A DNA stretch of 46,723 bases from Proteobacteria bacterium bin106 (GTDB lineage: Bacteria; Bdellovibrionota_B; Oligoflexia; Oligoflexales; Bin106), in NCBI GenBank assembly GCA_002238945.1, contig MPNI01000018.1, positions 1 to 46,723 on the forward strand, given 5' to 3'. The notes beneath the pieces were generated by a model. It was not told the DNA's origin, searched no databases, and saw nothing but the letters and a program-made list of their open reading frames with translations. Position 1 is the first letter of the stretch; each line of letters begins with the position of its first letter. A program made the position numbers and the translations under genes. This document shows positions 34,513 to 43,259 of this stretch, one piece after another.

Positions 34513-35550
34513 TTGATAGCCTATCTCATTAAGCGTTTGCTTCTGATTATTCCTACATTTATTGGCATGACCATGATCTTGTTTGCTTTAACACGGTTTG
34601 TGCCAGGTGGTCCTATGGAAAAACTCCTGATGCAGCAGTTTATGGAAGGTGGTTCTGAAACGGGTTCTGGGTCCATGGGCGGTGCTGCTAGTGACCGGGC
34701 TGGGGGAGCACTTTCTGATGAGCAACTTGATGCTTTAAAAGCACGATTTGGTTTGGATAAGCCTTGGTATGTGGCTTATTTTTATTGGCTATGGGATTTT
34801 GTCAATCTTGATTTTGGTGAATCCACACGTTATTACGATTCGGTATGGGGTATGTTGGTGGAACGTTTACCGGTTTCGGCATATTATGGATTTTTCACGT
34901 TTTTAATAATGTATTTGGTGAGTATTCCTCTAGGGATTTTCAAATCATTGGTGCATAATTCCTGGTTTGATACCTTGAGTTCTATGGCTATATTTCTGGG
35001 CTTTGCTGTGCCGGGTTATGTGGTGGCGGTGGTTCTTCTGGTGTATCCGGCTTCTCGTTGGGAGTGGTTTCCTTTGGGGGGCTTTATCAGTGATGATATT
35101 AGTGAGATGAGCAAGTGGCAGGTGGTTAAAGATGTGGTAGATCACTCTATTTTGCCGATGATTGCTTATCTTCTCGGTGGCTTTGCCATGTTGACATATC
35201 ACATGAAATCTTTATTGATGGAACAGCTTTCCATGGATTATGTCAGAACAGCTGTGGCTAAGGGGGTTCCGTATAGGCAAGCGGTACTTAAGCATGCGAT
35301 TCGCAATGCGATCATTCCTTTGGCTTCGGGGTTTGGCGGTTTGTTGACTGTGTTTTTTGGCGGTTCTTATCTTATAGAAAAGGTGTTTAATATCGATGGG
35401 TTAGGTTTGTTGGCATTTGAATCGGCTCTCGAAAGGGATTATCCGGTTTTGATTGGTGTTTTTGCTATAACAGGTGTGTTGCTCTTGATGGGGCAGATCG
35501 TAGCAGATTTTGCGGTGGCTGTGATAGATCCTCGGGTACGTTTTGATTGA
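34513..35550 (+). CDS. yejB: Peptide ABC transporter permease, YejB/DppB type
   Basis: An inner-membrane permease of the BPD type I family. The N-terminus IAYLIKRLLLIIPTFIGMTM and RFVPGGPMEKLL are typical, with LDKPWYVAYFYWL and the EAA loop YVRTAVAKGVPYRQAVLKHAIRNA (split by normal spacing) contacting the ATPases. The C-terminus is AVIDPRVRFD. It matches YejB-type permeases more than DppB by the long periplasmic segment after the first span. The only in-frame start is TTG, downstream of a weak TAGGT. First gene of a four-gene operon. Confidence 0.92.
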   Translation: MIAYLIKRLLLIIPTFIGMTMILFALTRFVPGGPMEKLLMQQFMEGGSETGSGSMGGAASDRAGGALSDEQLDALKARFGLDKPWYVAYFYWLWDFVNLDFGESTRYYDSVWGMLVERLPVSAYYGFFTFLIMYLVSIPLGIFKSLVHNSWFDTLSSMAIFLGFAVPGYVVAVVLLVYPASRWEWFPLGGFISDDISEMSKWQVVKDVVDHSILPMIAYLLGGFAMLTYHMKSLLMEQLSMDYVRTAVAKGVPYRQAVLKHAIRNAIIPLASGFGGLLTVFFGGSYLIEKVFNIDGLGLLAFESALERDYPVLIGVFAITGVLLLMGQIVADFAVAVIDPRVRFD

Positions 35551-35574
35551 TTTTGATTTGAGGAAATAGTGTTG

Positions 35575-35606
35575 GCTCGTTTTATTCTGAGCTCGTTTTA
35601 TTCTGA
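35575..35606. repeat. 16-bp tandem duplication between the two permease genes
   Basis: GCTCGTTTTATTCTGA is present twice head to tail, just before the ribosome-binding site of the second permease gene. Confidence 0.85.
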
Positions 35607-35617
35607 GAAGGTTTTTG

Positions 35618-36679
35618 ATGTTTCTTTCCTTAACGGTTCGAAAAAAACTTAAAAAATTTCGTAGTATTCGGCGAGGTTATTATTCTCTGATTATTCTTAC
35701 TTCTTTATTTGTGTTGTCGTTGGGTTTAGAACTGTTTATGAACCGACGTGCAGTACTTGTAAAATATGAGGGAAATTATTATTTTCCTACTTATGGAGAT
35801 GTCATCCCTGGTACCACCTTTGGATTGGAAAGTGAATTTGAGACCAACTATCATGAGTTGAAGGAGCTTTTTAAAGACCATCCGGAAAATTATGTGCTTA
35901 TGCCTATTGTTCCTTACGATCAGTATTTTACGGATTTAAGAGACATTCGTGATGAAAAAGGCAATAAGTTGTATCCTCCTCGACCTCCCAATGCATCCAC
36001 AGAGCATTATCTCGGCACGGATACCACAGGGCGTGATATTTTGGCACGAGTGGCCTATGCCTTTCGTTCATCGATGATTTTTGCTTTGTTGCTCACTTTA
36101 ATTATTATAGTGGTGGGTAATTCTGTGGGTTGTTTAATGGGTTATATAGGTGGTCGTTTTGATATTTTGACGCAGCGTCTTTTAGAAATGGCGTCAGGTA
36201 TTCACGTTTTGTTATGTGCTATTTTCTTTGCTACGATTTTCCCTCCAAGTTTGTGGAGTTTACTGTTCCTGTTGGGGATATTGTCTTGGATGGGATATAC
36301 CGCTGACATGCGTGTGTTAACTTTTCGTGAAAAAGCCAAAGATTATGTTACGGCAGCTCGAGGATTAGGTGCTGGACATCTGCGGATTATGTTTAAATAT
36401 ATCATTCCCAATTCTATAGTGGTCATTATCATGGCTTTACCATTTCAGATCAGCTCAGGTATTTCTAATCTCACTGCATTGAGTTATTTAGGTTTTGGAT
36501 TACCACCGCCTGAGGCGAACTTTGGTGAGTTGCTCGAACAAGGTCAGCAACGTATTAATGAGTTGTGGATTTTAGGGTCTGCGGTGGCTACTTTGGTGGC
36601 TATTTTGGTGATGACGACCTTTATTGGTGAGGCTCTTAGGGAGGCTTTTGATCCTAAGAAGCATACGGTTTATGAATAG
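35618..36679 (+). CDS. yejE: Peptide ABC transporter permease, YejE type
   Basis: The second permease. It has RRGYYSLIILTSLFVLSLGLE at the first span, shortened here in normal family position, then a long periplasmic loop with KYEGNYYFPTYGD and YFTDLRDIRDEKGN, which is characteristic of YejE. HYLGTDTTGRDILARV, the EAA loop (KDYVTAARGLGAGHLRIMFK) and EALREAFDPKKH follow. The ATG at 35618 is preferred over the TTG one codon earlier because GAAGG lies 6 bases upstream. It pairs with YejB to form the channel. Confidence 0.94.
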   Translation: MFLSLTVRKKLKKFRSIRRGYYSLIILTSLFVLSLGLELFMNRRAVLVKYEGNYYFPTYGDVIPGTTFGLESEFETNYHELKELFKDHPENYVLMPIVPYDQYFTDLRDIRDEKGNKLYPPRPPNASTEHYLGTDTTGRDILARVAYAFRSSMIFALLLTLIIIVVGNSVGCLMGYIGGRFDILTQRLLEMASGIHVLLCAIFFATIFPPSLWSLLFLLGILSWMGYTADMRVLTFREKAKDYVTAARGLGAGHLRIMFKYIIPNSIVVIIMALPFQISSGISNLTALSYLGFGLPPPEANFGELLEQGQQRINELWILGSAVATLVAILVMTTFIGEALREAFDPKKHTVYE

Positions 36680-36706
36680 AAACTTTTATGGTGATGGAAA
36701 AGACGT

Positions 36707-37732
36707 ATGAGTGAAGTGATTCTATCGGTAAATGAGTTAGCGGTAACGTTTCGCGGCGAAGGCAAAAAACGTCTTACAGCGGTAGATAATGTCAGTTTTG
36801 ATCTCAAACGTGGTGGTTCTTTAGGCATAGTTGGAGAATCAGGTTGTGGTAAAAGTGTGACAGCGCTTTCTTTGATGCGTCTTCTTCCTAAACCAGCAGG
36901 AGATATTGCTCGTGGTTCCATTGTGCTCAGTGATACTGAGGGCAACGCTGTAGATCTTGTGAAGTATCCTCAAAAAAAACTGCATAAAATACGTGGTAAG
37001 CGTGTGGCGATGATCTTTCAGGATCCTTCTTCATCGTTGAATCCTGTTCACAAAATAGGCAAACAGTTGATGGAGGTGTATAAGCTGCATTTTCCCAAGA
37101 TGTCGTATGAACAACGTCATCGTGAGGCGGTTGATTTGCTGAGGCGTGTGGACATTCCTTCTCCTGAGCGGAGAATGTTGGATTTTCCTCATAATCTTTC
37201 GGGTGGTATGAAGCAGCGTGTGGTGATTGCTTTGGCTCTGGCGTGTAAGCCTGAAGTGTTGATTGCAGATGAGCCTACTACGGCTCTTGATGTTACGGTT
37301 CAAGAGCAAATTTTATCTTTAATCAAAGGCTTGCAGCGCGAGACAGGTATGTCATTGTTGTTGATCACTCATGATGTTGGTGTGGTTGCAGAGATGTGTG
37401 ACGATGTTGTGGTGATGTATGCTGGTCGTGTGGCAGAAAAGGGTGCTATTCGGGACATCATTGATAACCCTCAGCATCCTTACACCAAAGGCTTATTGAC
37501 GTCGATTCCTTCCTTAAGCTCTGCTCCTAAGGCGAGGCTTTCTACTATTGAGGGATCGGTTCCTTCGTTGTACGACATGCCTCAGGGTTGTCGTTTTGCT
37601 AATCGTTGTGATTTAGCTGAACAGAGATGTGAGCAACAGCCTGCTTTGGGGCGTCTTGGTGATGGTCGTTATGTGGCTTGTCACAAAGTAGCTCACCAAG
37701 TGGTTAGGGAGGAAGCTCATGGATCCTCGTGA
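36707..37732 (+). CDS. Peptide ABC transporter ATP-binding protein, OppD/DppD type
   Basis: ATPase subunit with Walker A GESGCGKSV, Q-loop IFQDPSSSLNP, signature LSGGMKQRV, Walker B VLIADEPTTALDV and H-loop ITHD. The C-terminal oligopeptide-transporter extension has the Cys cluster (CRFANRCDLAEQRC...C) typical of OppD/DppD, which in relatives binds an Fe-S cluster. In E. coli YejF fuses two such ATPases; here they are separate genes. The last codons overlap the next gene by 14 bases. Confidence 0.95.
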   Translation: MSEVILSVNELAVTFRGEGKKRLTAVDNVSFDLKRGGSLGIVGESGCGKSVTALSLMRLLPKPAGDIARGSIVLSDTEGNAVDLVKYPQKKLHKIRGKRVAMIFQDPSSSLNPVHKIGKQLMEVYKLHFPKMSYEQRHREAVDLLRRVDIPSPERRMLDFPHNLSGGMKQRVVIALALACKPEVLIADEPTTALDVTVQEQILSLIKGLQRETGMSLLLITHDVGVVAEMCDDVVVMYAGRVAEKGAIRDIIDNPQHPYTKGLLTSIPSLSSAPKARLSTIEGSVPSLYDMPQGCRFANRCDLAEQRCEQQPALGRLGDGRYVACHKVAHQVVREEAHGSS

Positions 37733-38720
37733 AGTGTTACTCAGCGTTGAAAACTTGCATAAAACCTTTCCTGTGTATAAGGGGATTTTCCGCAGGGAAG
37801 TTGCTCGTGTTTTTGCTGTGGGTGGTGTGAGTTTTGATATCTATCCTCAAGAGACGGTGGGTATTGTTGGGGAATCGGGTTGTGGTAAGAGCACTCTCGG
37901 TAAGACCATTATGCGTCTTTATGATGCTGATAAAGGCTCGGTGAAGTTTCGTGGTCAAGATCTTGGAGCATTAAAAGGTGCTGCTCTTAGAGAGATGCGT
38001 CGTCATATTCAGATGATTTTTCAAGATCCGCTGAATTCTCTTAATGCTCGTTTTACGGTCAGTGATGTTATCAAAGAGCCTTTTGATATTCATGGTATGC
38101 GTGCATCCCGTGCGGAGATGAAGGAGCGTATCCAAGAGCTTCTCAACACAGTGGGATTGCATCATCGCTCAGCGAATCGTTATCCTCATGAATTTTCTGG
38201 GGGGCAGTGTCAGCGTATAGGAATTGCTCGTGCTTTAGCGTTACGTCCTTCTTTGTTGATTTGTGATGAGCCGGTTTCGGCTTTGGATGTATCGATTCAA
38301 TCTCAGGTCATTAACCTTTTATTGCGATTGCAAGATGAGCTTAAGCTTTCTTATATTTTTATTGCCCATGACTTAACTGTGGTGAGGCATGTTTCTGATC
38401 GAGTGATTGTTATGTATCTCGGTGAGGTGGTGGAATATTCCACTTCTGAGGCTCTCTATGATAGTCCTTATCATCCTTACACCAAGGCTCTTATTTCAGC
38501 TATTCCAACGATTTCTGCAGAAAAAACGCAAAGACATCCACTGGTAGGAGAAATCCCTTCCCCCATGCAGCCTCCTTCGGGCTGTAGATTTCATACTCGG
38601 TGTCCTTTTGCTGAAAAAAGATGTTCAGCTGAAAAGCCTGAATTGAGAGTGATTGATGGTGATTCTCAGCATGTGGTGGCTTGTCATTTTGCTGAAAAAC
38701 TAGCAGGCGCATCTAGCTAG
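37719..38720 (+). CDS. Peptide ABC transporter ATP-binding protein, OppF/DppF type
   Basis: The second ATPase: Walker A GESGCGKSTLGK, Q-loop IFQDPLNSLNAR, signature FSGGQCQRIGIARAL, Walker B LLICDEPVSALDVS, H-loop IAHD, and the C-terminal Cys cluster CRFHTRCPFAEKRC. It starts inside the previous gene (14-base overlap), so the two are translationally coupled. No substrate-binding protein gene accompanies the operon, so it must be elsewhere. Confidence 0.95.
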   Translation: MDPREVLLSVENLHKTFPVYKGIFRREVARVFAVGGVSFDIYPQETVGIVGESGCGKSTLGKTIMRLYDADKGSVKFRGQDLGALKGAALREMRRHIQMIFQDPLNSLNARFTVSDVIKEPFDIHGMRASRAEMKERIQELLNTVGLHHRSANRYPHEFSGGQCQRIGIARALALRPSLLICDEPVSALDVSIQSQVINLLLRLQDELKLSYIFIAHDLTVVRHVSDRVIVMYLGEVVEYSTSEALYDSPYHPYTKALISAIPTISAEKTQRHPLVGEIPSPMQPPSGCRFHTRCPFAEKRCSAEKPELRVIDGDSQHVVACHFAEKLAGASS

Positions 38721-38787
38721 TTAGCTATATTAGCTAGAAAAAATTTGTGTGTGAGGGAGCTTAGTGTTACGTACACATATTATATAA

Positions 38788-38832
38788 ATCATATGAATCA
38801 TATAAATCATATAAATCATATAAATCATATGA
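38788..38832. repeat. 9-bp tandem repeat (ATCATATAA), five copies
   Basis: Five copies, the outer two with one base changed, lie between the convergent oppF-type gene and glpX. Confidence 0.9.
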
Positions 38833-38839
38833 AGTAGCC

Positions 38840-39835
38840 CTACTGGTTTGAGATGAGGAGATCTTTTTTGTTGAGGTCGTGATTGGTGCGAATAAAGCGG
38901 ACAGTGCCAGTTGTGGAACGCATAACCAGGGAATGAGTATGAGCTGTTTGGTTTTTGGAAAAGGTTACACCTCCTAGCAAGGATCCTGCGGTTACGCCGG
39001 TGGCACAAAATATTACTTCTCCGCCAGCAAGTTCTTCTGTGGAGTAGACCTTATGAATATCGGCGATATTCATATCTTTTTGGGCCCGTTCGATTTGAGC
39101 GTGATCGATTTCGCCTTTACCGCCTTTTTTATGAAATATCAGTTGTCCTTGAAAGCCTCCTCCTAGGCAACGTAGAGCAGCGGCTGATAACACACCTTCT
39201 GGTGCTCCTCCTATTCCCATTAACACATCCACTCCTGATCTTTCCAGGCCGCAAGCTAGAGCAGGTTGTACATCGCCATCGGTGATGAGTTGGATACGTG
39301 TGCCTAAGCTGCGGATATCTGCGATAAGTTGTTGGTGACGTGGTCTGTCCATCACCACCACTGTAAGATCTTGGGGGCGACAATCTTTGGCTTTGGCAAT
39401 GGCAAGAAGATTGTCTTGGGTGGATTGATGAAGATCAATCACGTGGGCTGCTTCTTTGCCTACAGCGATTTTTTTCATATAAACATCAGGAGCGTGGAGA
39501 AATTTGCCTTTTTGTGCCACAGCAATAACTGCGAGGGCGTTGGGGTGTCCTTTGGCACAGAGAGTTGTGCCTTCAAGGGGATCCAAGGCCACATCTAAAG
39601 CTTCTCCTTGTCCACTTCCTACCTTCTCTCCGATGTAGAGCATAGGGGCTTGATCACGCTCACCTTCTCCAATTTGTACGGTACCATCGAAATCGATGGT
39701 GGCAAGCATTTGGCGCATGGCTTTGACAGCGAGTTCATCAGCTCGCTTTTCATTGCCATGGCCCATTTCTGGTGCGCAAGCTAAGGCTGCTGCTTCGGTG
39801 ACACGTACAAATTCAAGAGCTAAGAGTCTGTTCAT
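38840..39835 (-). CDS. glpX: Class II fructose-1,6-bisphosphatase
   Basis: GlpX dephosphorylates fructose-1,6-bisphosphate in gluconeogenesis; it is a metal-dependent, lithium-sensitive phosphatase fold. LALEFVRVTEAAA, the metal-site IGEGERDQAPMLYIGE, DPLEGTT and GIGGAPEGVLSAAALR are all present. Length 331, normal. It is convergent with the peptide transporter operon and has a 400-base gene-free region upstream. Confidence 0.97.
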   Translation of the reverse strand: MNRLLALEFVRVTEAAALACAPEMGHGNEKRADELAVKAMRQMLATIDFDGTVQIGEGERDQAPMLYIGEKVGSGQGEALDVALDPLEGTTLCAKGHPNALAVIAVAQKGKFLHAPDVYMKKIAVGKEAAHVIDLHQSTQDNLLAIAKAKDCRPQDLTVVVMDRPRHQQLIADIRSLGTRIQLITDGDVQPALACGLERSGVDVLMGIGGAPEGVLSAAALRCLGGGFQGQLIFHKKGGKGEIDHAQIERAQKDMNIADIHKVYSTEELAGGEVIFCATGVTAGSLLGGVTFSKNQTAHTHSLVMRSTTGTVRFIRTNHDLNKKDLLISNQ

Positions 39836-40234
39836 GGTGATGTTTCTGTGTGATGTTTCTGTATAAAAAGGTGTTATGGTGCTTCTGTTCGATGGTGGTA
39901 CTAGCTTATAAAGAAAAGTCCTCTTTTTCTACTTATAAAGTCTTACATTAGGCCACAGTGATGAGTTTTTGATGGGTGTTGATACCTTTTCTGACTTATT
40001 TGCTGGGTAGGCAACATTATCATCTTTTTTATTCTCTATAATGTATCTGCAGAAGGTGATAGTGAGCTGCAGATGAGAGTGAAAACTTAAAAAAGAAGGC
40101 TAGGTGGTGATAGTTCTATGTAGGAAGTGTTAAAAGGTTGATCATTTTGATGAAGATACGAAAAAGAACGTAATGAACAAAAAGTGAGTAGAATGATCTA
40201 TATAAATCAATTGTGGTGAAGTGGAGAGTGTTGG
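39836..40234. other. 399-base divergent gap between glpX and mltG
   Basis: No gene is seen. A TATAAT at 40037-40042 could be a -10 element for mltG, but no good -35 lies 16-18 bases upstream. Near the glpX start a short GTGATGTTTCT repeat occurs twice. Confidence 0.4.
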
Positions 40235-41302
40235 GTGAGATGTTTGTTGGGATCCAGTGTTTTGTCTGCGGTGTATGTGTGGTTAGCCATGGCTAGTTAT
40301 GGCCATTTATGGCTACAGCCTGTGCTGGCAGATAGTGGTGTGTCTTTGCAAGCTTCAAAGACACATGATTCTATGAGCAAGCCTGTGGAGGTTTCTTTAG
40401 AAAAAGAAGAGAGTCTTGAGGATTTTGCTAGTAAGTTAATGCACAAAGGCGTTATCAAATACCCTCTTTTATTTATCTATTATGTCAAGTTATTTGATGA
40501 TTTTCGCGAGGCTAAATCGGGTACTTATCACTTTAATGTGGGAGCTGAATACGCTGACATTATGGATAAGATCCGTCGTGGTGAGAGTGTTAAAAAGCTG
40601 ACTTTATCGGTGACGATTCCTGAGGGTTTTTCATTAACAAAGGTGGTGGATCGTCTGGAGCGCTTGCAGGTGGGGAATCGAAAAGAGCTATTATCGTTGG
40701 TGGCTGATGAGGGTTTTTTGAAATCTCTTGGTATTTCAGCTCCTTCCATAGAGGGTTATGTGTATCCTGAAACGTATCAATTTTTTGAAGTGATGCCCAG
40801 TGCGCAAGAGGTTTTAGAACGTATGGTGCAGCAATTTTTTATGGAACTACCGGATGGTTATGAACAAGCAGCAAAGAGTCGTGGCTTGACCTTACATGAG
40901 GCGGTTATTTTTGCTTCTTTAATTGAAAAAGAGACAGCTGTTGAAAAAGAAAGATCAAAGATATCAGAGGTGATATGGAATCGTCTTAAAGATAAGATTC
41001 CCTTGGGTATTGATGCAGCTATCATTTATGGTATTGATAATTTTGATGGGGATCTGACTTTTGCTGATTTGAAAAATAAGCGTAATCCTTACAATACGCG
41101 TGTTCATCGCGGATTGCCTATCTCTCCTATTGGTGCGGTTTCACGAGCTTCTTTAAAAGCTGTTCTTAGCCCTACGAGCTTTGGTTATTATTATTATGTC
41201 CTTAAAGGCAATGGCAGTGGCGAGCATGCTTTTTCTCGTTCATTGTCTCAGCATAATCGTTATGTTAAGCGCTTATTGCAGAATCAAAATAAGAAACGTT
41301 AA
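40235..41302 (+). CDS. mltG: Endolytic murein transglycosylase MltG
   Basis: MltG cleaves nascent glycan strands and is thought to terminate peptidoglycan polymerisation at the inner membrane. An N-terminal hydrophobic anchor (about residues 6-32) precedes a LysM-like region (VEVSLEKEESLEDFASKL) and SGTYHF. The catalytic domain has IPEGFSLTKVVDRL, SIEGYVYPETY, the catalytic Glu231 in FASLIEKET, and NPYNTRVHRGLPISPI. The usual NPG after PI is AVS here, a small departure. The start is GTG with GGAGAG 7 bases upstream; an overlapping ATG is out of frame. Length 355, normal. Confidence 0.95.
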   Translation: MRCLLGSSVLSAVYVWLAMASYGHLWLQPVLADSGVSLQASKTHDSMSKPVEVSLEKEESLEDFASKLMHKGVIKYPLLFIYYVKLFDDFREAKSGTYHFNVGAEYADIMDKIRRGESVKKLTLSVTIPEGFSLTKVVDRLERLQVGNRKELLSLVADEGFLKSLGISAPSIEGYVYPETYQFFEVMPSAQEVLERMVQQFFMELPDGYEQAAKSRGLTLHEAVIFASLIEKETAVEKERSKISEVIWNRLKDKIPLGIDAAIIYGIDNFDGDLTFADLKNKRNPYNTRVHRGLPISPIGAVSRASLKAVLSPTSFGYYYYVLKGNGSGEHAFSRSLSQHNRYVKRLLQNQNKKR

Positions 41303-41389
41303 ATGGTAAACTATAATAAACATAGAACGGCAGGCACTTATGGAGATTTGGCAGAACGCAGATATGAAAACCATTAAAGGGCTCAGTAT

Positions 41390-41929
41390 ATGATGCAGAA
41401 AAGAAAAACACAGCAAGCACAGGGTAAGCAAGCACAGGGTAAGCAAGCACAGGGTAAGCAAGCACAGGGTAAGCAAGCACAGGGTAAGCAAGCACAGAGA
41501 ATAAGCCTGTTAGCTCGATGCTTGTTTTGTGGGCGTTTGCCAATACCTAAAACAAGAATGCCAGGTTATATTGTGATGGTATTTCTTGGCTTATGGGTGA
41601 GTGGGTGTATGAGTTTTGGTGTGGATTTTTCCACAGATGTGTCGTGGATGGAGGTTGGTGAGACCACTCAAATGGAGGTATTAAAAAAACTCGGTAAGCC
41701 TCAGGAAATTGGTGTTGTTACACCTCAGGTGGTTGGTCCGGCATCAAAAGAGAAGGTAAAAGTTTGGACCTATTATTACTTTCATGTGTCTGCATGGTCT
41801 GCTGTTGAACGAAAAGAATTTCGTATTCATTGGAATGCTAATCATACGGTAAGATCTTTTACAATTACGCAAAATACCTTACCTGAAGAGAGTGAGGCGG
41901 AGAGTCAGATTCAGACTGAGGAGACGTGA
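41390..41929 (+). CDS. BamE/SmpA-OmlA-like lipoprotein, long N-terminus uncertain
   Basis: From the ATG at 41390 the product has 179 residues: five QAQGK repeats, then a lipoprotein signal (GLWVSGC, Cys73) and a ~100-residue mature part. A signal peptide starting 56 residues in is odd. The ATG at 41558 (MPGYIVMVFLGLWVSGC) is therefore a serious alternative, although neither start has a strong Shine-Dalgarno sequence. The mature part, with GETTQMEVLKKLGKPQEIG and VWTYYYF, fits the BamE fold (G.t...v...lG.P...). A trans-envelope role beside BamA is known for the family; here the context is MltG and VWA lipoproteins. It lies about 90 bases after mltG. Confidence 0.75.
   Translation: MMQKRKTQQAQGKQAQGKQAQGKQAQGKQAQGKQAQRISLLARCLFCGRLPIPKTRMPGYIVMVFLGLWVSGCMSFGVDFSTDVSWMEVGETTQMEVLKKLGKPQEIGVVTPQVVGPASKEKVKVWTYYYFHVSAWSAVERKEFRIHWNANHTVRSFTITQNTLPEESEAESQIQTEET
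41417..41498. repeat. 15-bp tandem repeat (GCACAGGGTAAGCAA), five copies plus a partial
   Basis: Five perfect copies occupy 41417-41491, with a partial sixth. They are in frame with the BamE-like lipoprotein if it starts at 41390, or lie in its leader if it starts at 41558. Confidence 0.95.
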
Positions 41930-41945
41930 TATTTCTAAACATGTG

Positions 41946-43139
41946 ATGCTATTTCGACAAAGTGTATGTGCGGTGGTATGGGTGCTAACTAGTTTAGCTT
42001 GTCAGAGCACTACATTTAAAAATGTGAATGTAGCACCATCATATGATGGCCAATTGACCTGTACCACGAAGCCACCTGGAGCTGTATTGGTGGGCCGTGC
42101 TGTGGAGGTGTTGGTGCAAGCGCCTAAGGATTATAGTGGCCGTATCCAACAGATGATCCAGGCTCCTTCGAGTTCAAAAAGCTTTGTTTTGCAAAAAAAA
42201 GGTACGACAAGTCAGCAGATGCAAAGAGTTGATGGGAAGCAAAACCGGTTTCGCTTCAATAGTGTGGGTGATTACACCGTGGATTTGCAGAGTTTGGATT
42301 ACGATGCACGCTTAAATAATCAGTGCCTTATTAACGTGTATGCTACGTGTCCTCGTGGTACAAAGCGTGTGGGTGTTCATGTTGCTTTTGTGGTGGATAA
42401 CTCCAATTCTCATGTGGGTAGTGATTGTCCGCAGCGTAAACGGGTTTCGGGTACGGGAATTAATGCGATTTACTCTTGTGGAGAGCGGACATTTAGATCG
42501 CAATCTGTGTTATATGCCGCTTCTATTCTTGGTGAAGTGAGTAAATCGGGTGGTGATTCTACCTCTCATGTGGCTTTTGTGAGTTTTCCTCAGCCCACAG
42601 CTACTTCAGCTGCTCAATCAGCGGTATGGTTTCATGCTCATAAAGAATTGCCTTTATTTGCAGAAAAATTAGAAAAGTTATCTTCTCCTGGTGGTGTTAC
42701 TCCGTATTGGGAGGGCTTGCAGGGGGTTGTGGATCTGTTTAAAAGTTTGGATAAGGACAAGCGTAAGGTGATTTTCTTAGTCACCGATGGTTTTCCTACG
42801 GATCAAAATCCTGCTTCTACTTTGCGTTTAGCCCAAAAGCTTAAAGCTTCTGGGGTGAAAATCTTTTCGGTGATGGTTACAGGAAAGCATTCTCAAAAGC
42901 GTCTGCGAGCTCAACATACTCATTATATTCGTACGAACTTTCCAAGTCATTGGGCCACAAAACATTATCCAGATGAAGAATCATATTTGTTAGCTTTGTT
43001 AGGTGATGGTAGTGAGAAGTATCCGGGCTTGCTTAGGGCCATGAGTGATGATGTGGTTTATATTGAAACCAGTGGTCATCTTCAGAATGTGATGCATGGG
43101 CTTGTGGCCACAGAAGCTCTTGAGTGTCAAAAGCCATAA
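41946..43139 (+). CDS. Lipoprotein with Ig-like and VWA domains (copy 1)
   Basis: A 397-residue product from the ATG at 41946; an upstream GTG at 41892 overlaps the previous gene but puts 18 basic residues before the signal. The signal ends near SLAC (Cys19). A beta-rich, Ig/PKD-like region (about 30-130, with VGDYTVDLQSLDY) precedes a VWA domain (about 140-390). The MIDAS is complete: DNSNS (151-155), Thr in GGVTPY (252) and TDGFPTD (280). Extra Cys pairs fit disulfides outside the cytoplasm. VWA-MIDAS domains bind metal-dependently to protein ligands. It is a tandem paralogue of the next gene. Confidence 0.85.
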   Translation: MLFRQSVCAVVWVLTSLACQSTTFKNVNVAPSYDGQLTCTTKPPGAVLVGRAVEVLVQAPKDYSGRIQQMIQAPSSSKSFVLQKKGTTSQQMQRVDGKQNRFRFNSVGDYTVDLQSLDYDARLNNQCLINVYATCPRGTKRVGVHVAFVVDNSNSHVGSDCPQRKRVSGTGINAIYSCGERTFRSQSVLYAASILGEVSKSGGDSTSHVAFVSFPQPTATSAAQSAVWFHAHKELPLFAEKLEKLSSPGGVTPYWEGLQGVVDLFKSLDKDKRKVIFLVTDGFPTDQNPASTLRLAQKLKASGVKIFSVMVTGKHSQKRLRAQHTHYIRTNFPSHWATKHYPDEESYLLALLGDGSEKYPGLLRAMSDDVVYIETSGHLQNVMHGLVATEALECQKP

Positions 43140-43164
43140 CTTAGCACTTCATAACTTAGCACTT
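43136..43164. repeat. 15-bp tandem duplication across a stop codon
   Basis: ATAACTTAGCACTTC occurs twice, beginning in the last codons of the first VWA gene, so the stop codon lies inside the first copy. Confidence 0.8.
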
Positions 43165-43259
43165 TAAACCATCAATGTACTTTAACTCATTGAAAAACAG
43201 ACGATATGCCACAGGCGATGGTCCGGGTTGTTCTGTGTTCTGATTTTTCTTGAGATATC

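Noticed and set aside
38730-39008. Minus-strand frame with MIYMIY repeats
   Set aside because: It reads the 9-bp repeat and then the glpX region out of frame.
39545-39560. A second sigma-54-like TTGGCACA sequence
   Set aside because: It lies inside glpX and has no TTGC element at the right distance.
41265-41543. Minus-strand frames with repeated LAYPV or LTLCL
   Set aside because: They are the antisense of the 15-bp repeat; the plus strand carries the real genes.
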